Source: JBEDUK01 sp963781595 (GTDB lineage: Bacteria; Actinomycetota; UBA4738). From it: a stretch of DNA of 64,000 nt. Numbering within the stretch: position 1 is the stretch's first letter; each line of letters opens with the position of its first letter. The stretch covers positions 806,001-870,000 of the forward strand of contig CAWAGG010000001.1 in NCBI GenBank assembly GCA_963781595.1. Reading direction: 5' to 3'. The notes under the pieces were generated by a model. The model was given only the letters and a program-made list of their open reading frames with translations, was not told the origin of the DNA and did no database searches. The position numbers and the translations under genes are program-made. This document shows, in pieces, positions 24,749 through 33,399 of the stretch.

Positions 24749-26224
24749 CTACCCTTGCCCGCCGAGTTGTGCGGTGACGATCGCCCGGTGGCGTTCGATC
24801 TTCTCCGCGTACCGCGCCGCGCGCTGCGGGTCCGGTTCGAACCGTCTCGCGATCCGCACGCGCTCGGCGGCTTCCGACAGCGACGCGTACACACCGGTGC
24901 CGACGCCCGCGAGCAGCGCCGCGCCGAGCGTGCCGGGTTCTTGCTGGTCCGTGACCTCGACCGGCATGCCGAGCAGGTCGGCTTTCAGCTGCATCCACCA
25001 CGCGGACCGCGCGCCGCCGCCGCTCACGCGAGGGAGCACGATCGGGCTTCCGCCGTTCTGCAGCGCGGCGATCGCGAACGTCAGCTCGATCGCGATCCCC
25101 TCCAGCGCGCCGCGCACGACGTCCAACCTTGACGTCGCCAGGTTCAGGCCGAACGCCGAACCGCTCGCGCCGGGCGTCTCCGGCCACGGGCCCGGCGCGC
25201 CCGAGAGGTGGGGGATGAACAGAACCGGCGACGGGTCCGGGCCAGCGCTCGATAGGCCACGCTCCAGATCGACGAGCGGCAGGCCGGTGACGCCCAGGGT
25301 CCAGTCCAGGACGCTGGTGCCGTTCGGGCTCCGAGCCCACAGGCCCAGGCCCGGCGTGCTGGGCTGCGGCGTCAACGCCAATCGGTCCCGCGCCGCCTCG
25401 CGGATGCGGGGCTCCGACAGCGGCGCGACGACCGACTCCCACGTCCCGGACGCGACCAGCGCGCTCCCCTCCTCGACGACGGCACCGCCGACCGCGGCGC
25501 ACGAGCCGTCCCAGCTGCCGACGACGAACTCACACGACCGCGGCAGCCCGAGCGCGTCCGCGGCCCCGCGCCGAACCCGACCCAGGGACGTGGCCCACGG
25601 GACGACCTCGGGCAGGACCCTCCGATCCACGCCCAGGCGGTCGATGCGGTCGGCCGACCACGTGTTCGTCGCCAGGTCGAAGAGCAGGAATCCCGCGGCC
25701 AGCGCAGGGTCGATCGTCGGCCGGCCGACCATCTTCAGCGACGCGAGCTCGTGCCAGCCGAGGAACCAGCGAGCCTTCGCCATCGTCCTCGGGTCGGTCT
25801 CGTTCCACCAGATCAGGCGGTTCGTCGGGTCCATGTGGTCGGGGACGTGGCCGCACGCGCGGACCCACGCCTCACGAGAGCGCCTCAGCGTCGTTGCCGC
25901 TCCGACGCTCGGCCTGCGCGTGTCGGAGGTCCGAAGGCACACGCCCAATGCGGAGCCGTCCGCGCGCGCTGGGAAGCTCTCGCGGCCGGACGCCGAGACG
26001 GCTACCGCTCTCGGGAGGTCCCGCTTCACGCGCTGGTTCGAGGTGAGCTTCCGGACGACGCCGGCCATCGCGTTCCAGACCCCGTCGCCGTCGACCTCCG
26101 AGAGCCCAGGTCCAGGATGGAGCGACGGGAACGGCACGTGGGCGCGGGCGAACACCTCGCCGTCGTCGCGGTACGCGGCGGCCTTGACGGCGCTCGAACC
26201 GACGTCGATCCCGACCAGGCTCAT
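24749..26224 (-). CDS. FGGY-family carbohydrate kinase
   Basis: Sugar or polyol kinase of 491 residues in the ASKHA fold. The N-terminal phosphate loop is GIDVGSSAVKAAAY at residues 5-18, the second is ASGTWESVV near 258, and the C-terminal adenosine signature is VSGGGARSAWWMQLKADLL near 410 followed by EPGTLGAALLAG. Family members phosphorylate xylulose, gluconate, glycerol, ribulose and similar compounds; the substrate-binding part here is not close enough to name one. It heads a minus-strand operon with the ThDP enzyme and the F420-type reductase, suggesting phosphorylation and carbon-carbon bond cleavage of a carbohydrate. Confidence 0.87.
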   Translation of the reverse strand: MSLVGIDVGSSAVKAAAYRDDGEVFARAHVPFPSLHPGPGLSEVDGDGVWNAMAGVVRKLTSNQRVKRDLPRAVAVSASGRESFPARADGSALGVCLRTSDTRRPSVGAATTLRRSREAWVRACGHVPDHMDPTNRLIWWNETDPRTMAKARWFLGWHELASLKMVGRPTIDPALAAGFLLFDLATNTWSADRIDRLGVDRRVLPEVVPWATSLGRVRRGAADALGLPRSCEFVVGSWDGSCAAVGGAVVEEGSALVASGTWESVVAPLSEPRIREAARDRLALTPQPSTPGLGLWARSPNGTSVLDWTLGVTGLPLVDLERGLSSAGPDPSPVLFIPHLSGAPGPWPETPGASGSAFGLNLATSRLDVVRGALEGIAIELTFAIAALQNGGSPIVLPRVSGGGARSAWWMQLKADLLGMPVEVTDQQEPGTLGAALLAGVGTGVYASLSEAAERVRIARRFEPDPQRAARYAEKIERHRAIVTAQLGGQG

Positions 26225-26324
26225 CGCGCCGCATCATAGTTGTCGCGAGGGGGCGCACTCGCGGCCTCGGACGACCTACTCTCTACGCCACGGCTCGCGC
26301 CGGAGCGAACCGAAAGGGGGCTCG

Positions 26325-26813
26325 ATGGAGACGTTCTACGCGACAGCGGCGGGCCTGAACTTCGGGCTGCTCGGGCTCTGGTGGGTGGTCGTGCAGTTCA
26401 AGTACGACGCGTGGCTGACCGATCCCGCCCGCCGTCGCATGGCGTACGACATCTCGCTGTACTTCCTGCTGCCGGGAATCATGAGCCTCGCCTCGTTGCT
26501 GGCGACGCGCGAAACGGCGCTGTGGCGCGTCGGGTTCGGCGCGGCCGCGCTGATCGGCATCATCGAGACCGCCAGGCTGCTGCCGGCGCTGAGCTCGGGC
26601 GGCGACCGGGTCGGGCTGATCTCGTCGATCGTGACCGTCGCGATCTACGCCGTCGTGCTGCTGGTCGCGTTCGCCCCGAAGCTGCCGTCGGACCTCGGGA
26701 TGAACCTCACCGCCCTCGAGGTCGAAGGGGTCCTGCTGACCCTGTTGCTGTTCCTCGGCGTGAACCTCGTCTGGCGCTGGTTCTTCGAACGAACCCCCCC
26801 GCCACGCGGATGA
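26325..26813 (+). CDS. Small polytopic membrane protein, unknown function
   Basis: A 162-residue protein with about five hydrophobic segments: a first one near residues 6-26 (NFGLLGLWWVVVQF), ISLYFLLPGIMSLASLLA, a third around WRVGFGAAALIGIIETA, IVTVAIYAVVLLVAFA and VEGVLLTLLLFLGVNLVWRW. The start ATG 26325 has AAAGGGGG upstream at good spacing. Its stop overlaps the next start (ATGA), so it is coupled to a DUF1801 gene. I do not recognise a family. Confidence 0.72.
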   Translation: METFYATAAGLNFGLLGLWWVVVQFKYDAWLTDPARRRMAYDISLYFLLPGIMSLASLLATRETALWRVGFGAAALIGIIETARLLPALSSGGDRVGLISSIVTVAIYAVVLLVAFAPKLPSDLGMNLTALEVEGVLLTLLLFLGVNLVWRWFFERTPPPRG

Positions 26814-27265
26814 GCGGGGCGAGCCCCGCGGACGGCTCCGCGCTCGAGACCTATCTCGCCGGCGTGGACGCGCCCGCGCAGCCCCTCGTCGTCGCCCTCG
26901 ACGACGCGGTTCGCGGAGCGCATCCGGGGTTCGACGTCGCGATCAAGTACGGGATCCTGATGTACGCGCTCGGCGCCGACTGGCGCATATGGGTCTGCGC
27001 GATCCAGGCGACGAAGAAGGCCGTCTGCCTGCGCTTCCTATACGGGGTGCTGCTCGACGATCCTCGAGGCGTCCTGCGCGCCGGCAGCTCGGTGCTGATG
27101 ACGTGGGACTTCGGTTTCGACGACGTCGTCGATCCCGCGGCCGTCGGCGCGTACGTCACCGAGGCCGCGGCGCGCTACGACGAGTACAAGGCGAACGCGA
27201 CCGCCGTGCTCGACGCGAGCCGCTCCGCCGCCGGGACGCGTCGGCGGCCCAAGGCTGGCGCCTGA
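26810..27265 (+). CDS. DUF1801 domain protein
   Basis: A 151-residue cytoplasmic protein. The core at about residues 15-115, including ETYLAGVDAPAQPLVVALDD, DVAIKYGILMYALG and KKAVCLRFLYGVLLDD, resembles the YdhG/DUF1801 fold (SCOP 'YdhG-like'), small proteins of uncertain biochemistry related to iron-chaperone frataxin-like folds. The C-terminal 25 residues are basic. ATG 26810 overlaps the preceding stop by four bases. Assignment rests on pattern memory, so it is moderate. Confidence 0.65.
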   Translation: MSGASPADGSALETYLAGVDAPAQPLVVALDDAVRGAHPGFDVAIKYGILMYALGADWRIWVCAIQATKKAVCLRFLYGVLLDDPRGVLRAGSSVLMTWDFGFDDVVDPAAVGAYVTEAAARYDEYKANATAVLDASRSAAGTRRRPKAGA

Positions 27266-27385
27266 CCCGAGCCAAGCAACCTCACGCGCTCATCTCGATG
27301 CCCGCCGATGTGTCCTCGCGGCGTAGGAGAATCGCGACGATGACCGTCCCGGTCACCAAGCCTGGGCGCGAGAAAGGATGACGCG

Positions 27386-27754
27386 ATGCGTATCAACCAT
27401 CAGGTCGTCGTGTTCGACGCCGCAGACCTCTCGGCCGAGAGCAGCTTCTGGGCCGGGGTGCTCGACGGCACGGTCGACGCCGAGGATGACTGGCACATGG
27501 TGATGGTCGACGGTGCGCCGCGGGTCGGGGTTCAGCTGGCGCCCGACCACGTCGCGCCCGACTGGCCTGAGGGGACACCGCCCCAACAGATCCATCTCGA
27601 CCTGTGGGTCGACGACTTCGCGGCTTCGCACGAGCGCGTGATGTCGCTGGGCGCCAAGGTGCTGAAGGCGGCGGAGGAGGTCGACTCCCCCGACAACTTC
27701 CAGGTCTACGCGGATCCTGCCGGGCATCCGTTCTGTCTGTACTGGGTTCGGTGA
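27386..27754 (+). CDS. VOC-family (glyoxalase-like) protein
   Basis: A 122-residue single-unit vicinal-oxygen-chelate protein: MRINHQVVVFDAADLSAES at the start, HLDLWVDDFAASHERVMSLG in the middle and the closing DPAGHPFCLYW. Ligand candidates are His5, His in IHLDLWV and the C-terminal region. Members include glyoxalases, dioxygenases and antibiotic-binding proteins; none can be singled out. GAAAGGATGACG precedes ATG 27386, a good ribosome site. The 120 bases upstream of it hold nothing recognisable. Confidence 0.85.
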   Translation: MRINHQVVVFDAADLSAESSFWAGVLDGTVDAEDDWHMVMVDGAPRVGVQLAPDHVAPDWPEGTPPQQIHLDLWVDDFAASHERVMSLGAKVLKAAEEVDSPDNFQVYADPAGHPFCLYWVR

Positions 27755-27833
27755 GGCGAGCAACGGTAGCCTGAACCACCCGGGCGCGGGGGCCACCTTG
27801 GTCGCTCCTCCGAGAGGACCATCCGCACGCGTT

Positions 27834-28273
27834 ATGGTGCCGCACGTGAAGCCGAAGCCGGATCGAGCGATCGCTCCACCGCTGGGTGTCAGCCGCTCGA
27901 TCCTCCAGGCGAGCGAGCGTTCATCATCGCCGAGTGGTCGGACGACGGATCGCGTCCTGGTCAACCGATCGCTCCGCTCCATCTGCATCTGGATGAAGAC
28001 GAAGCCTGGTACGTCCTGGAGGGCAGGCTGCTCTTCCGCGTGGGTGACCGCTTGATCGAAGCTGGGCCTGGAGGGGCGGTCTTCGGGCCGCGCGGGACCC
28101 CGCATATGTACACCAACCCAGGCCCTGGCCCCGCCCGGTACGTGATCGTCATGCAGCCCCATACCTGGTCGCTGATCGAAGCGCTCCACGGGAGCGACCG
28201 GGGGCAGATCGACCCCAAGGAACTCCCCCGCAGGCACGGCGTCGAGCTGGTCGATGAGACCGGGATCGGCTGA
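27834..28273 (+). pseudogene. Cupin-domain protein interrupted by one frameshift
   Basis: ATG 27834 opens a frame reading MVPHVKPKPD..GVSRSILQA; after about 27908 the homology continues in another frame as ERAFIIAEWSDDG, then PIAPLHLHLDEDEAWYVLEG and GDRLIEAGPGGAVFGPRGTPH. These are cupin motifs 1 and 2 with metal ligands His-His-Glu and His. One missing base near 27909-27911 joins the frames into a normal protein of about 146 residues. Nothing else is damaged, so either a recent inactivation or a sequence error is likely. Cupins of this type bind a metal and act as small dioxygenases, isomerases or sensors. Confidence 0.7.
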
Positions 28274-28318
28274 TCACGAGTCCCCCGAGGTACGACACCT
28301 TCGACCACCCCACGGCCT

Positions 28319-28819
28319 TCACCTTCGATGCGCCCGAGCGTTCGCCTTCGCGGTTGATCGGTCGGAACGTCGGCCGTCGATCGGCGAAGCTCCATCGCCT
28401 GGGGCGCCCTCCTCCCGGAGCGCTGCCTCATAGGCATCGAGCGCCCGCTCGTATTGACGCCGTTTCGCCTCCGGGATGATCTGGAGGAACACGACCACGA
28501 CGACACCGGTCCACAGTGCCCAACCGAACGTATAGAGCAGGTCGCCGACGAGTCCAAGGAGCTCCGTCGTCGTCGACCACTTGATCAGGTACCCACCGAC
28601 ATACGCCGCCACGCCGACGGTCAAGCCGAGCCCGAGGATCCAGTAGAGGGGTCGCTGCCCGGCCGCGGTCCGCCGCACGTATGGCAGGTTCTCGCCTACC
28701 CACGTCAGCAGTTCGCGACGTTCCAGCTCGTCGAGACCAGGGAACGGGTCTTGCCCTTGAGCGCGGTCCTCGTCACCGAACGTGTGCGGAGCGTCCTTCG
28801 CTCCCGATCCTCTATCCAT
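28319..28819 (-). CDS. Two-helix membrane protein, unknown function
   Basis: A 166-residue protein with a charged N-terminus (residues 1-45), two membrane segments near 62-82 (YWILGLGLTVGVAAYVGGYL) and 92-115 (GDLLYTFGWALWTGVVVVVFLQ), then a charged helical tail rich in Arg and Ala. ATG 28819 has GGGAGG ten bases upstream, which decides this start over a longer frame reaching 28948. No family was recognised. The 226 bases between this gene and 29046 contain no gene I can support. Confidence 0.65.
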   Translation of the reverse strand: MDRGSGAKDAPHTFGDEDRAQGQDPFPGLDELERRELLTWVGENLPYVRRTAAGQRPLYWILGLGLTVGVAAYVGGYLIKWSTTTELLGLVGDLLYTFGWALWTGVVVVVFLQIIPEAKRRQYERALDAYEAALREEGAPGDGASPIDGRRSDRSTAKANARAHRR

Positions 28820-29045
28820 GGTCGAGTCCCTCCCGAGGCTTGACCCAGGTCGTACCCGCGCCGGTCGGGATCGAACCGCGGTAGCGCGCATCGCGACCGC
28901 CGCGAGAGCGATCGAGATCGCCCACACCCACGCCCCGAACGCGATCATAGGAGGCGCGTGGAACGCGAGTGGCAGGCCGGACGGCGACGACGTTCCCGAA
29001 CGCTCGCCCGGCGACGGCTACCTCGTTCGAACCGTCAGCGGACCG

Positions 29046-29807
29046 TCAGTGACCGACTTCCTCGGGGAGTTCGTACCACTGGACCCGCTCGCCGACCTTC
29101 GACCGGACCTTCCATTTCAGCGTCTTGGGACAGGCGTCGCAGAACTCGCGGATGTGCTTCGTCTGCGCGATCGGATCGAACCGCCTCGCCGCCGGCACCA
29201 GGTCGCTGTGCTCCCCGCTCCCGAGGTGCACCAGCTTGTCGAGGTTCCCCGTCGCCGTCCGCCACCAACCCCAGTCCTCGCCGACGACCTTGCCGACCCG
29301 ACCGAGCCCGATCGTCCCGACGTCGTCGCCGCCGCGGACCTCGAAGCCGCTCAACAGGTGGAGCAGGTCGTGCACGTCCTTACGGTTCAACTCGACGATC
29401 TGGAGCTTCGTCAACAGCAGGTCCGTCACGTCGAGCGTCAGCGGCATCCGGTCGATCCGGCCGCCGAACTCCAGCACGTGGCACATGTTCAGCTTGTCCA
29501 TGATCACGTCGACGCTGGTCACTCCGTCGGCCGTCGTGAAGTACATCTGGCGGTCACCGTGCAGCGTGTTGAACCGCTGATCGGACAGGAACCCGAGCGC
29601 GCCGAAGAACTCGATCACGGCCTTCTTCGCCGAGGAAACCGACGCGAAGTCCATGTCCTGGTCGTTGCGGGCGCGGTGCGGGTACTCGGGGCACAGGACC
29701 CGGACGGCTTGGCCGCCCAGGAGCTTCAGCGGAACGCCCCGCTCGTTCGCCTCGCGGACGACCGAGACGGATTCGTCGAACGCGTCCTTGGCCTCTGCCT
29801 GCGCCAT
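29046..29807 (-). CDS. Nucleotidyltransferase-fold protein, unknown target
   Basis: A 253-residue cytoplasmic protein. LKLLGGQAVRVLCPEY followed by RARNDQDMDFASVSS near residues 27-56 matches the GG/GS...DxD pattern of the Pol-beta-like nucleotidyltransferase fold, and VTSVDVIMDK near 95 could hold the third acid. The middle (LTLDVTDLLLTKLQIVELNRKD) and the DVHDLLHLL segment resemble the helical part of AbiEii-type or other minimal nucleotidyltransferases. No antitoxin partner or HEPN gene lies beside it, so a toxin role is not supported. Stand-alone gene between two intergenic gaps. Confidence 0.55.
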   Translation of the reverse strand: MAQAEAKDAFDESVSVVREANERGVPLKLLGGQAVRVLCPEYPHRARNDQDMDFASVSSAKKAVIEFFGALGFLSDQRFNTLHGDRQMYFTTADGVTSVDVIMDKLNMCHVLEFGGRIDRMPLTLDVTDLLLTKLQIVELNRKDVHDLLHLLSGFEVRGGDDVGTIGLGRVGKVVGEDWGWWRTATGNLDKLVHLGSGEHSDLVPAARRFDPIAQTKHIREFCDACPKTLKWKVRSKVGERVQWYELPEEVGH

Positions 29808-29941
29808 CGGAGCCGAACGTTACCCCATCGCGGGTCCGAACGAGAACGGCGCCAGGTTCACCGAGCCGGGCCTGGAGGCGTAGGCTCGCCCGAGGCGGCT
29901 TCGGTCGATGATCGAGACGGCCGCCCGAGGAGGCCCTTGGG

Positions 29942-30649
29942 GTGAACGATCCATCGCACGAGCCCGGACCCTCCGAGCCCGCCGGATCGGACGCGGGGCG
30001 CCGGGTCGTCCCCGTCGCCCGGAACGTGTCGATCGCGCTCCGCGACCCGGTCGTCTCGATCCTCTTCGTGGCGGCGTTCTTCGACGGCATCTCCGGGAAC
30101 CCCCCGCACGCGATCGTGCTCTCGGCGGTCGCGGTGGCACTCGGCCGTGACGCGGTCGCCCGGCGGCGAGCCGGCGGCGAGCCGGCCGGCGCGAGCGGCC
30201 CGGCGGCGGCCGAGCAGGTCGCGCGGCTCGGGCCGGAGGAAGATGCTCGCGCGCAGGCGCGCCGGTTGATATTCGTCCCGCTCGCGCTCCTCGCGATCGT
30301 CAGCTACGGGGTCGTCGTCGGCGGCTTCGCCCGGTACTCGTGGCCGATCACGTTCGCGATCGTGATCCCGGCCGCGGCCGTCCTGGTCCTCAGCTGGAAC
30401 GGCTCGGTCGTCCCCAGGCCCGACCCGGGACCGATCGGCACGGTCGGCGCTGTCGCATGGCTCTCGGTCTTCGTCGGCCTCTGCCTCTGGGAGCTGATCG
30501 AACTGCTCCTCCAGCCGACCCTCACGACCGACTCGTACGCGCATCCGACGTTGTCCGTGCTTTCCGATCCGATCCTGGCCACCCATCCGGGCCGGACCGT
30601 CGGGCTGATCCTGTGGGCGCTGTTCGGGTGGTTCCTCCTTCGGCGGTGA
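29942..30649 (+). CDS. Membrane protein of unknown function
   Basis: A 235-residue protein starting at GTG 29942 with GAGGAGG upstream. A polar N-terminus is followed by hydrophobic segments at about residues 38-66 (the VVSILFVAAFFDGISG region), 108-128 (LIFVPLALLAIVSYGVVVGG), 133-150 and 165-185, with another at the C-terminus (VGLILWALFGWFLLRR). No motif was recognised. A small membrane protein on the same strand follows after 37 bases and is probably co-expressed. Confidence 0.7.
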   Translation: MNDPSHEPGPSEPAGSDAGRRVVPVARNVSIALRDPVVSILFVAAFFDGISGNPPHAIVLSAVAVALGRDAVARRRAGGEPAGASGPAAAEQVARLGPEEDARAQARRLIFVPLALLAIVSYGVVVGGFARYSWPITFAIVIPAAAVLVLSWNGSVVPRPDPGPIGTVGAVAWLSVFVGLCLWELIELLLQPTLTTDSYAHPTLSVLSDPILATHPGRTVGLILWALFGWFLLRR

Positions 30650-30686
30650 CGACGATGACGGCGACGGCTAGAGAGGCGACCACCGG

Positions 30687-30887
30687 GTGAACAGTCACGA
30701 CCTGGCCGTGGTGATCTTCGCGTCGTTCGCCGTGGCGGCCGTCGTCCTGCAGGCGCTGAGCCTGCGGCCGGACTCGCGGATCCCACCGCTCGGGATCGTC
30801 CTCAGCCGGGTGATGCGGACGCGATCCGGGCGGGTCGGCGTGATGGCCGGCTGGGTCTGGCTGGGTCTGCACTTCTTCGCCCGCTGA
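30687..30887 (+). CDS. Small membrane protein (DUF6186-like)
   Basis: A 66-residue protein with a first membrane helix at residues 6-24 and a second at 50-64. RIPPLGIVLSRVMRTRSGR and the closing WVWLGLHFFAR match the pattern of the short DUF6186-type proteins of actinobacteria. Function unknown. GTG 30687 is the only sensible start. It likely forms a unit with the membrane protein ending at 30649. Confidence 0.65.
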   Translation: MNSHDLAVVIFASFAVAAVVLQALSLRPDSRIPPLGIVLSRVMRTRSGRVGVMAGWVWLGLHFFAR

Positions 30888-30908
30888 CCGGACCGCCAGA
30901 CGGCGCAC

Positions 30909-31826
30909 CTACAGGCGCGGGGCCTCCGCCGGATCGGTCGGCGTGCGCGTCAGGAGGATGATCGCCGCGGTCGCCCCCACCACGATCAGGCCGCCGGCAA
31001 CGATCATCGGCGTGAGCGGTTCGCCGAGCACGACGAACGCCGCCACCGACGCGACCACCGGCATGCCCTGCAGCAAGAGCGACGACAGCCACACCTCGAC
31101 GTACCGATGCGCCCACGCGACCATGCCCTGTCCGGCGGTCGACGGGAACAGGACGAACAGCCCCAGCCACAGCCAATCCGTCGGCTCCTTCGCCAAGAAC
31201 GACTTCCCCGACAGCAGCATCACGGGCGTGATCACCAGCGACGCCGTGAGGAACACGCCCGTCATGTACTCGAGCGCCGGCATCGTCGCGCGGACCCGCT
31301 TCGTCACCAGCCAGTACCCGGTCCAGGCGAAGAGGGCCAGGAACGCCAGGACGTCCCCACGCAAGCTGAACACCGGGAGCCCAGACGAACCGATGCCGAC
31401 CAGGGCGACCCCGACCAGCGACAGCATCACCAGGGCGACCTCGCGCGCGCCGACGTGTTCGCCGAACCAGCGCCCGGCGACCAGCAGCACCAGGACCGGC
31501 TGCAGCGCACCGATGATCGTCGCGTCGACGACGCTCGTCTCTTTGATCGCGACGAAGAAGAACGTGACGTCGCAGCCGAGGAGCACGCCGCCAGGCGCCG
31601 CGGTCACGAGGGTTCGCCAGGTCAGCCGGCGACCGCTGAGCAACAGCACGACGAGGAACGCGAAGAACCCGAGCCACAGCCGGTAGAAGGCGAACGTGAT
31701 GCCGGCGAACCCCGAGAGCTTGATCAGGACGGCGCCGCAGCCCCAGATCACGACCGCGCCGACGATCGCCGCCTCGGCCACTGCGTGCCGGCGCGCCTCC
31801 GGCACGTGCACCCTGGCTGCGAGCAT
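30909..31826 (-). CDS. EamA/DMT-family transporter
   Basis: A 305-residue drug/metabolite transporter with ten membrane segments made of two EamA repeats: the first from AIVGAVVIWGCGAVLIK to LVGVALVGIG, the second from GDVLAFLALFAWTGYWLV to VVGATAAIILL. EamA proteins export amino acids, nucleobases or drugs; the substrate is unknown. ATG 31826 (MLAARVHVP) is chosen because upstream residues are not conserved-looking and run into the divergent DUF1684 gene promoter. The gene converges on the small membrane protein at 30687-30887. Confidence 0.85.
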   Translation of the reverse strand: MLAARVHVPEARRHAVAEAAIVGAVVIWGCGAVLIKLSGFAGITFAFYRLWLGFFAFLVVLLLSGRRLTWRTLVTAAPGGVLLGCDVTFFFVAIKETSVVDATIIGALQPVLVLLVAGRWFGEHVGAREVALVMLSLVGVALVGIGSSGLPVFSLRGDVLAFLALFAWTGYWLVTKRVRATMPALEYMTGVFLTASLVITPVMLLSGKSFLAKEPTDWLWLGLFVLFPSTAGQGMVAWAHRYVEVWLSSLLLQGMPVVASVAAFVVLGEPLTPMIVAGGLIVVGATAAIILLTRTPTDPAEAPRL

Positions 31827-31893
31827 GGCCCTATCCTCACAGAGACGCCGGGCGGCATGTGTGGCCGCTCGGCCCACGGATGGGAGCGTCCGC

Positions 31894-32793
31894 ATGGACA
31901 GGCGTCGCGGGGCGAACGACGTCGGATACTGGCGCGAGGATGTCGAACGCTGGCGGACCGAGCGCATCGAGCGGCTGATCTCCCCCGAGGGATGGCTCTC
32001 GGTCGTCGGCCTCTCGTGGCTCCGGGAGGGCGCGAACACCGTGGGTTCGTCGGGTGCCTGCGACGTCGTGCTCCCTGCCCCGGCGCGAGACGTCGAGGGC
32101 ACGATCGTCCTCGCGCCCAGCGGTGGGGCGGTCCTCCACGCCGATCCCGGCAGCGGCATGCGGTACCACGGGGAGCCGTTCGACGCGCTGCCGCTCCGCG
32201 CCGGGATCGACGGCGAGGCACTCACCCGGGTGCGGATCGGGCCGGTGTCGTTCCACCTGATCCGGCGCGAGGACGAGCTGGCGGTTCGCGTCCGCGATCG
32301 GAACAGGGCGGCGCACCGGACGTTCGCCGGGATCGACCACTACCCGGTCGATGAACGCTGGCGGATCCGGGCGCGGTTCGAACCGGTCGCCGAGCCGCGC
32401 GAAGTCGTCGTTCCCGCGGTCGCGGGGCCCGGCGAGCGGTTCGACGTGCCAGGCGCCGCGGTCTTCGAGGTCGAAGGTGTGCCGGGGACCCACCGCCTCA
32501 CCGCCTTCCTGGAGGAGCCCGACGGAGACCTGTTCTTCGTCTTCGCGGACGCGACCAGCGGGCCCGAGACGTACGGCGGGGGGCGGTTCCTCTATACGCC
32601 CCAGGCGGACCGCGACGGGGTCGTCGACCTGGACTTCAACCGCGCGTACAACCCGCCGTGCGTGTTCACGCCGCACGCGACGTGCCCGGTGCCGCTGCCC
32701 GAGAACCGTCTGCGATTCCGCGTCGCGTCCGGCGAACTCATGTACCGGGAACGCTCAACCGGAGCCCGAGACCGGCCGAACACCTCAGGGTGA
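31894..32793 (+). CDS. DUF1684 domain protein
   Basis: A 299-residue protein of the DUF1684 family. The first third reads VERWRTERIERLISPEGWLS and VGLSWLREGANTVGS, and the conserved end has ETYGGGRFLYTP, LDFNRAYNPPCVFT and ATCPVPLPENRLRF. Two conserved cysteines and the DFN/YNPPC block mark the family, whose biochemistry is not established; no signal peptide is seen. The stop overlaps the next start by four bases (GTGA), so it is translated together with a zinc-ribbon protein. Confidence 0.85.
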   Translation: MDRRRGANDVGYWREDVERWRTERIERLISPEGWLSVVGLSWLREGANTVGSSGACDVVLPAPARDVEGTIVLAPSGGAVLHADPGSGMRYHGEPFDALPLRAGIDGEALTRVRIGPVSFHLIRREDELAVRVRDRNRAAHRTFAGIDHYPVDERWRIRARFEPVAEPREVVVPAVAGPGERFDVPGAAVFEVEGVPGTHRLTAFLEEPDGDLFFVFADATSGPETYGGGRFLYTPQADRDGVVDLDFNRAYNPPCVFTPHATCPVPLPENRLRFRVASGELMYRERSTGARDRPNTSG

Positions 32794-33314
32794 GCGCGTG
32801 GCAGCACCCGACCGACCTCTGCGCGGCCTGCGAGCAGGACATCCTGCTCCGCCCCGAGATCACGCCCGACCTGCGACTGCACTACGTCCGGTACTGCCCG
32901 CGATGTGACGGGAGCGAACCGGTCGCCCAGCCTCGCGAACGCGTGCCGGCGGAGCAGCTCGAAGCCGCGATCTGGGGTGCCAACCGCGAACCGGCACCGG
33001 CTCGTGCGCCGATCGACGCGCGGGCGGTTGCGGCTTCGATGTGGACCGAGCCCCCGCGGGGAGCGTCCCGGAACGGGATGGACCTCTGGTGGGACGGAGA
33101 GGACGCCGGCGGCGCTCGGGAGCTGACCGGCACCGACGCCCGTTGGGCCAAGTTCGCTGCGGCCGACGTCCGCGAGATCGACGAGGTCAGCGACGACGAC
33201 GAGGACGCGATCCCGCTCACCGCCGACGGTACGTTCGCGTTCGGCGCCGACGACACCGGGAAGCGCAGGCGTTCGAAGCGCCGGTCTCCGCTCAGACTCC
33301 GTCAGTCTGCCTGA
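32790..33314 (+). CDS. Zinc-ribbon-containing hypothetical protein
   Basis: A 174-residue protein with two CxxC pairs in the first 38 residues (LCAACEQ and YCPRCDG) that can form a zinc ribbon. A proline/alanine-rich linker follows, then an acidic stretch around EIDEVSDDDEDAIPL and a strongly basic tail (KRRRSKRRS). The mixed acidic/basic tail suggests nucleic-acid or protein contacts but no family is recognised. GTG 32790 overlaps the DUF1684 stop by four bases, which sets the start. Confidence 0.65.
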   Translation: MSAWQHPTDLCAACEQDILLRPEITPDLRLHYVRYCPRCDGSEPVAQPRERVPAEQLEAAIWGANREPAPARAPIDARAVAASMWTEPPRGASRNGMDLWWDGEDAGGARELTGTDARWAKFAAADVREIDEVSDDDEDAIPLTADGTFAFGADDTGKRRRSKRRSPLRLRQSA

Positions 33315-33399
33315 CCATCCCCTGCACCCCGGCGCCCGCGCTATCCTCGAACGAACGCCGTCTGGCTCCGAATGGTCCCGTCGGGATACCATCTGACCC

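Noticed and set aside
29046..29807. A toxin-antitoxin system based on the nucleotidyltransferase-fold gene
   Set aside because: No partner gene (HEPN or AbiEi-like) is adjacent; neighbours are unrelated membrane proteins on other strands or at a distance.
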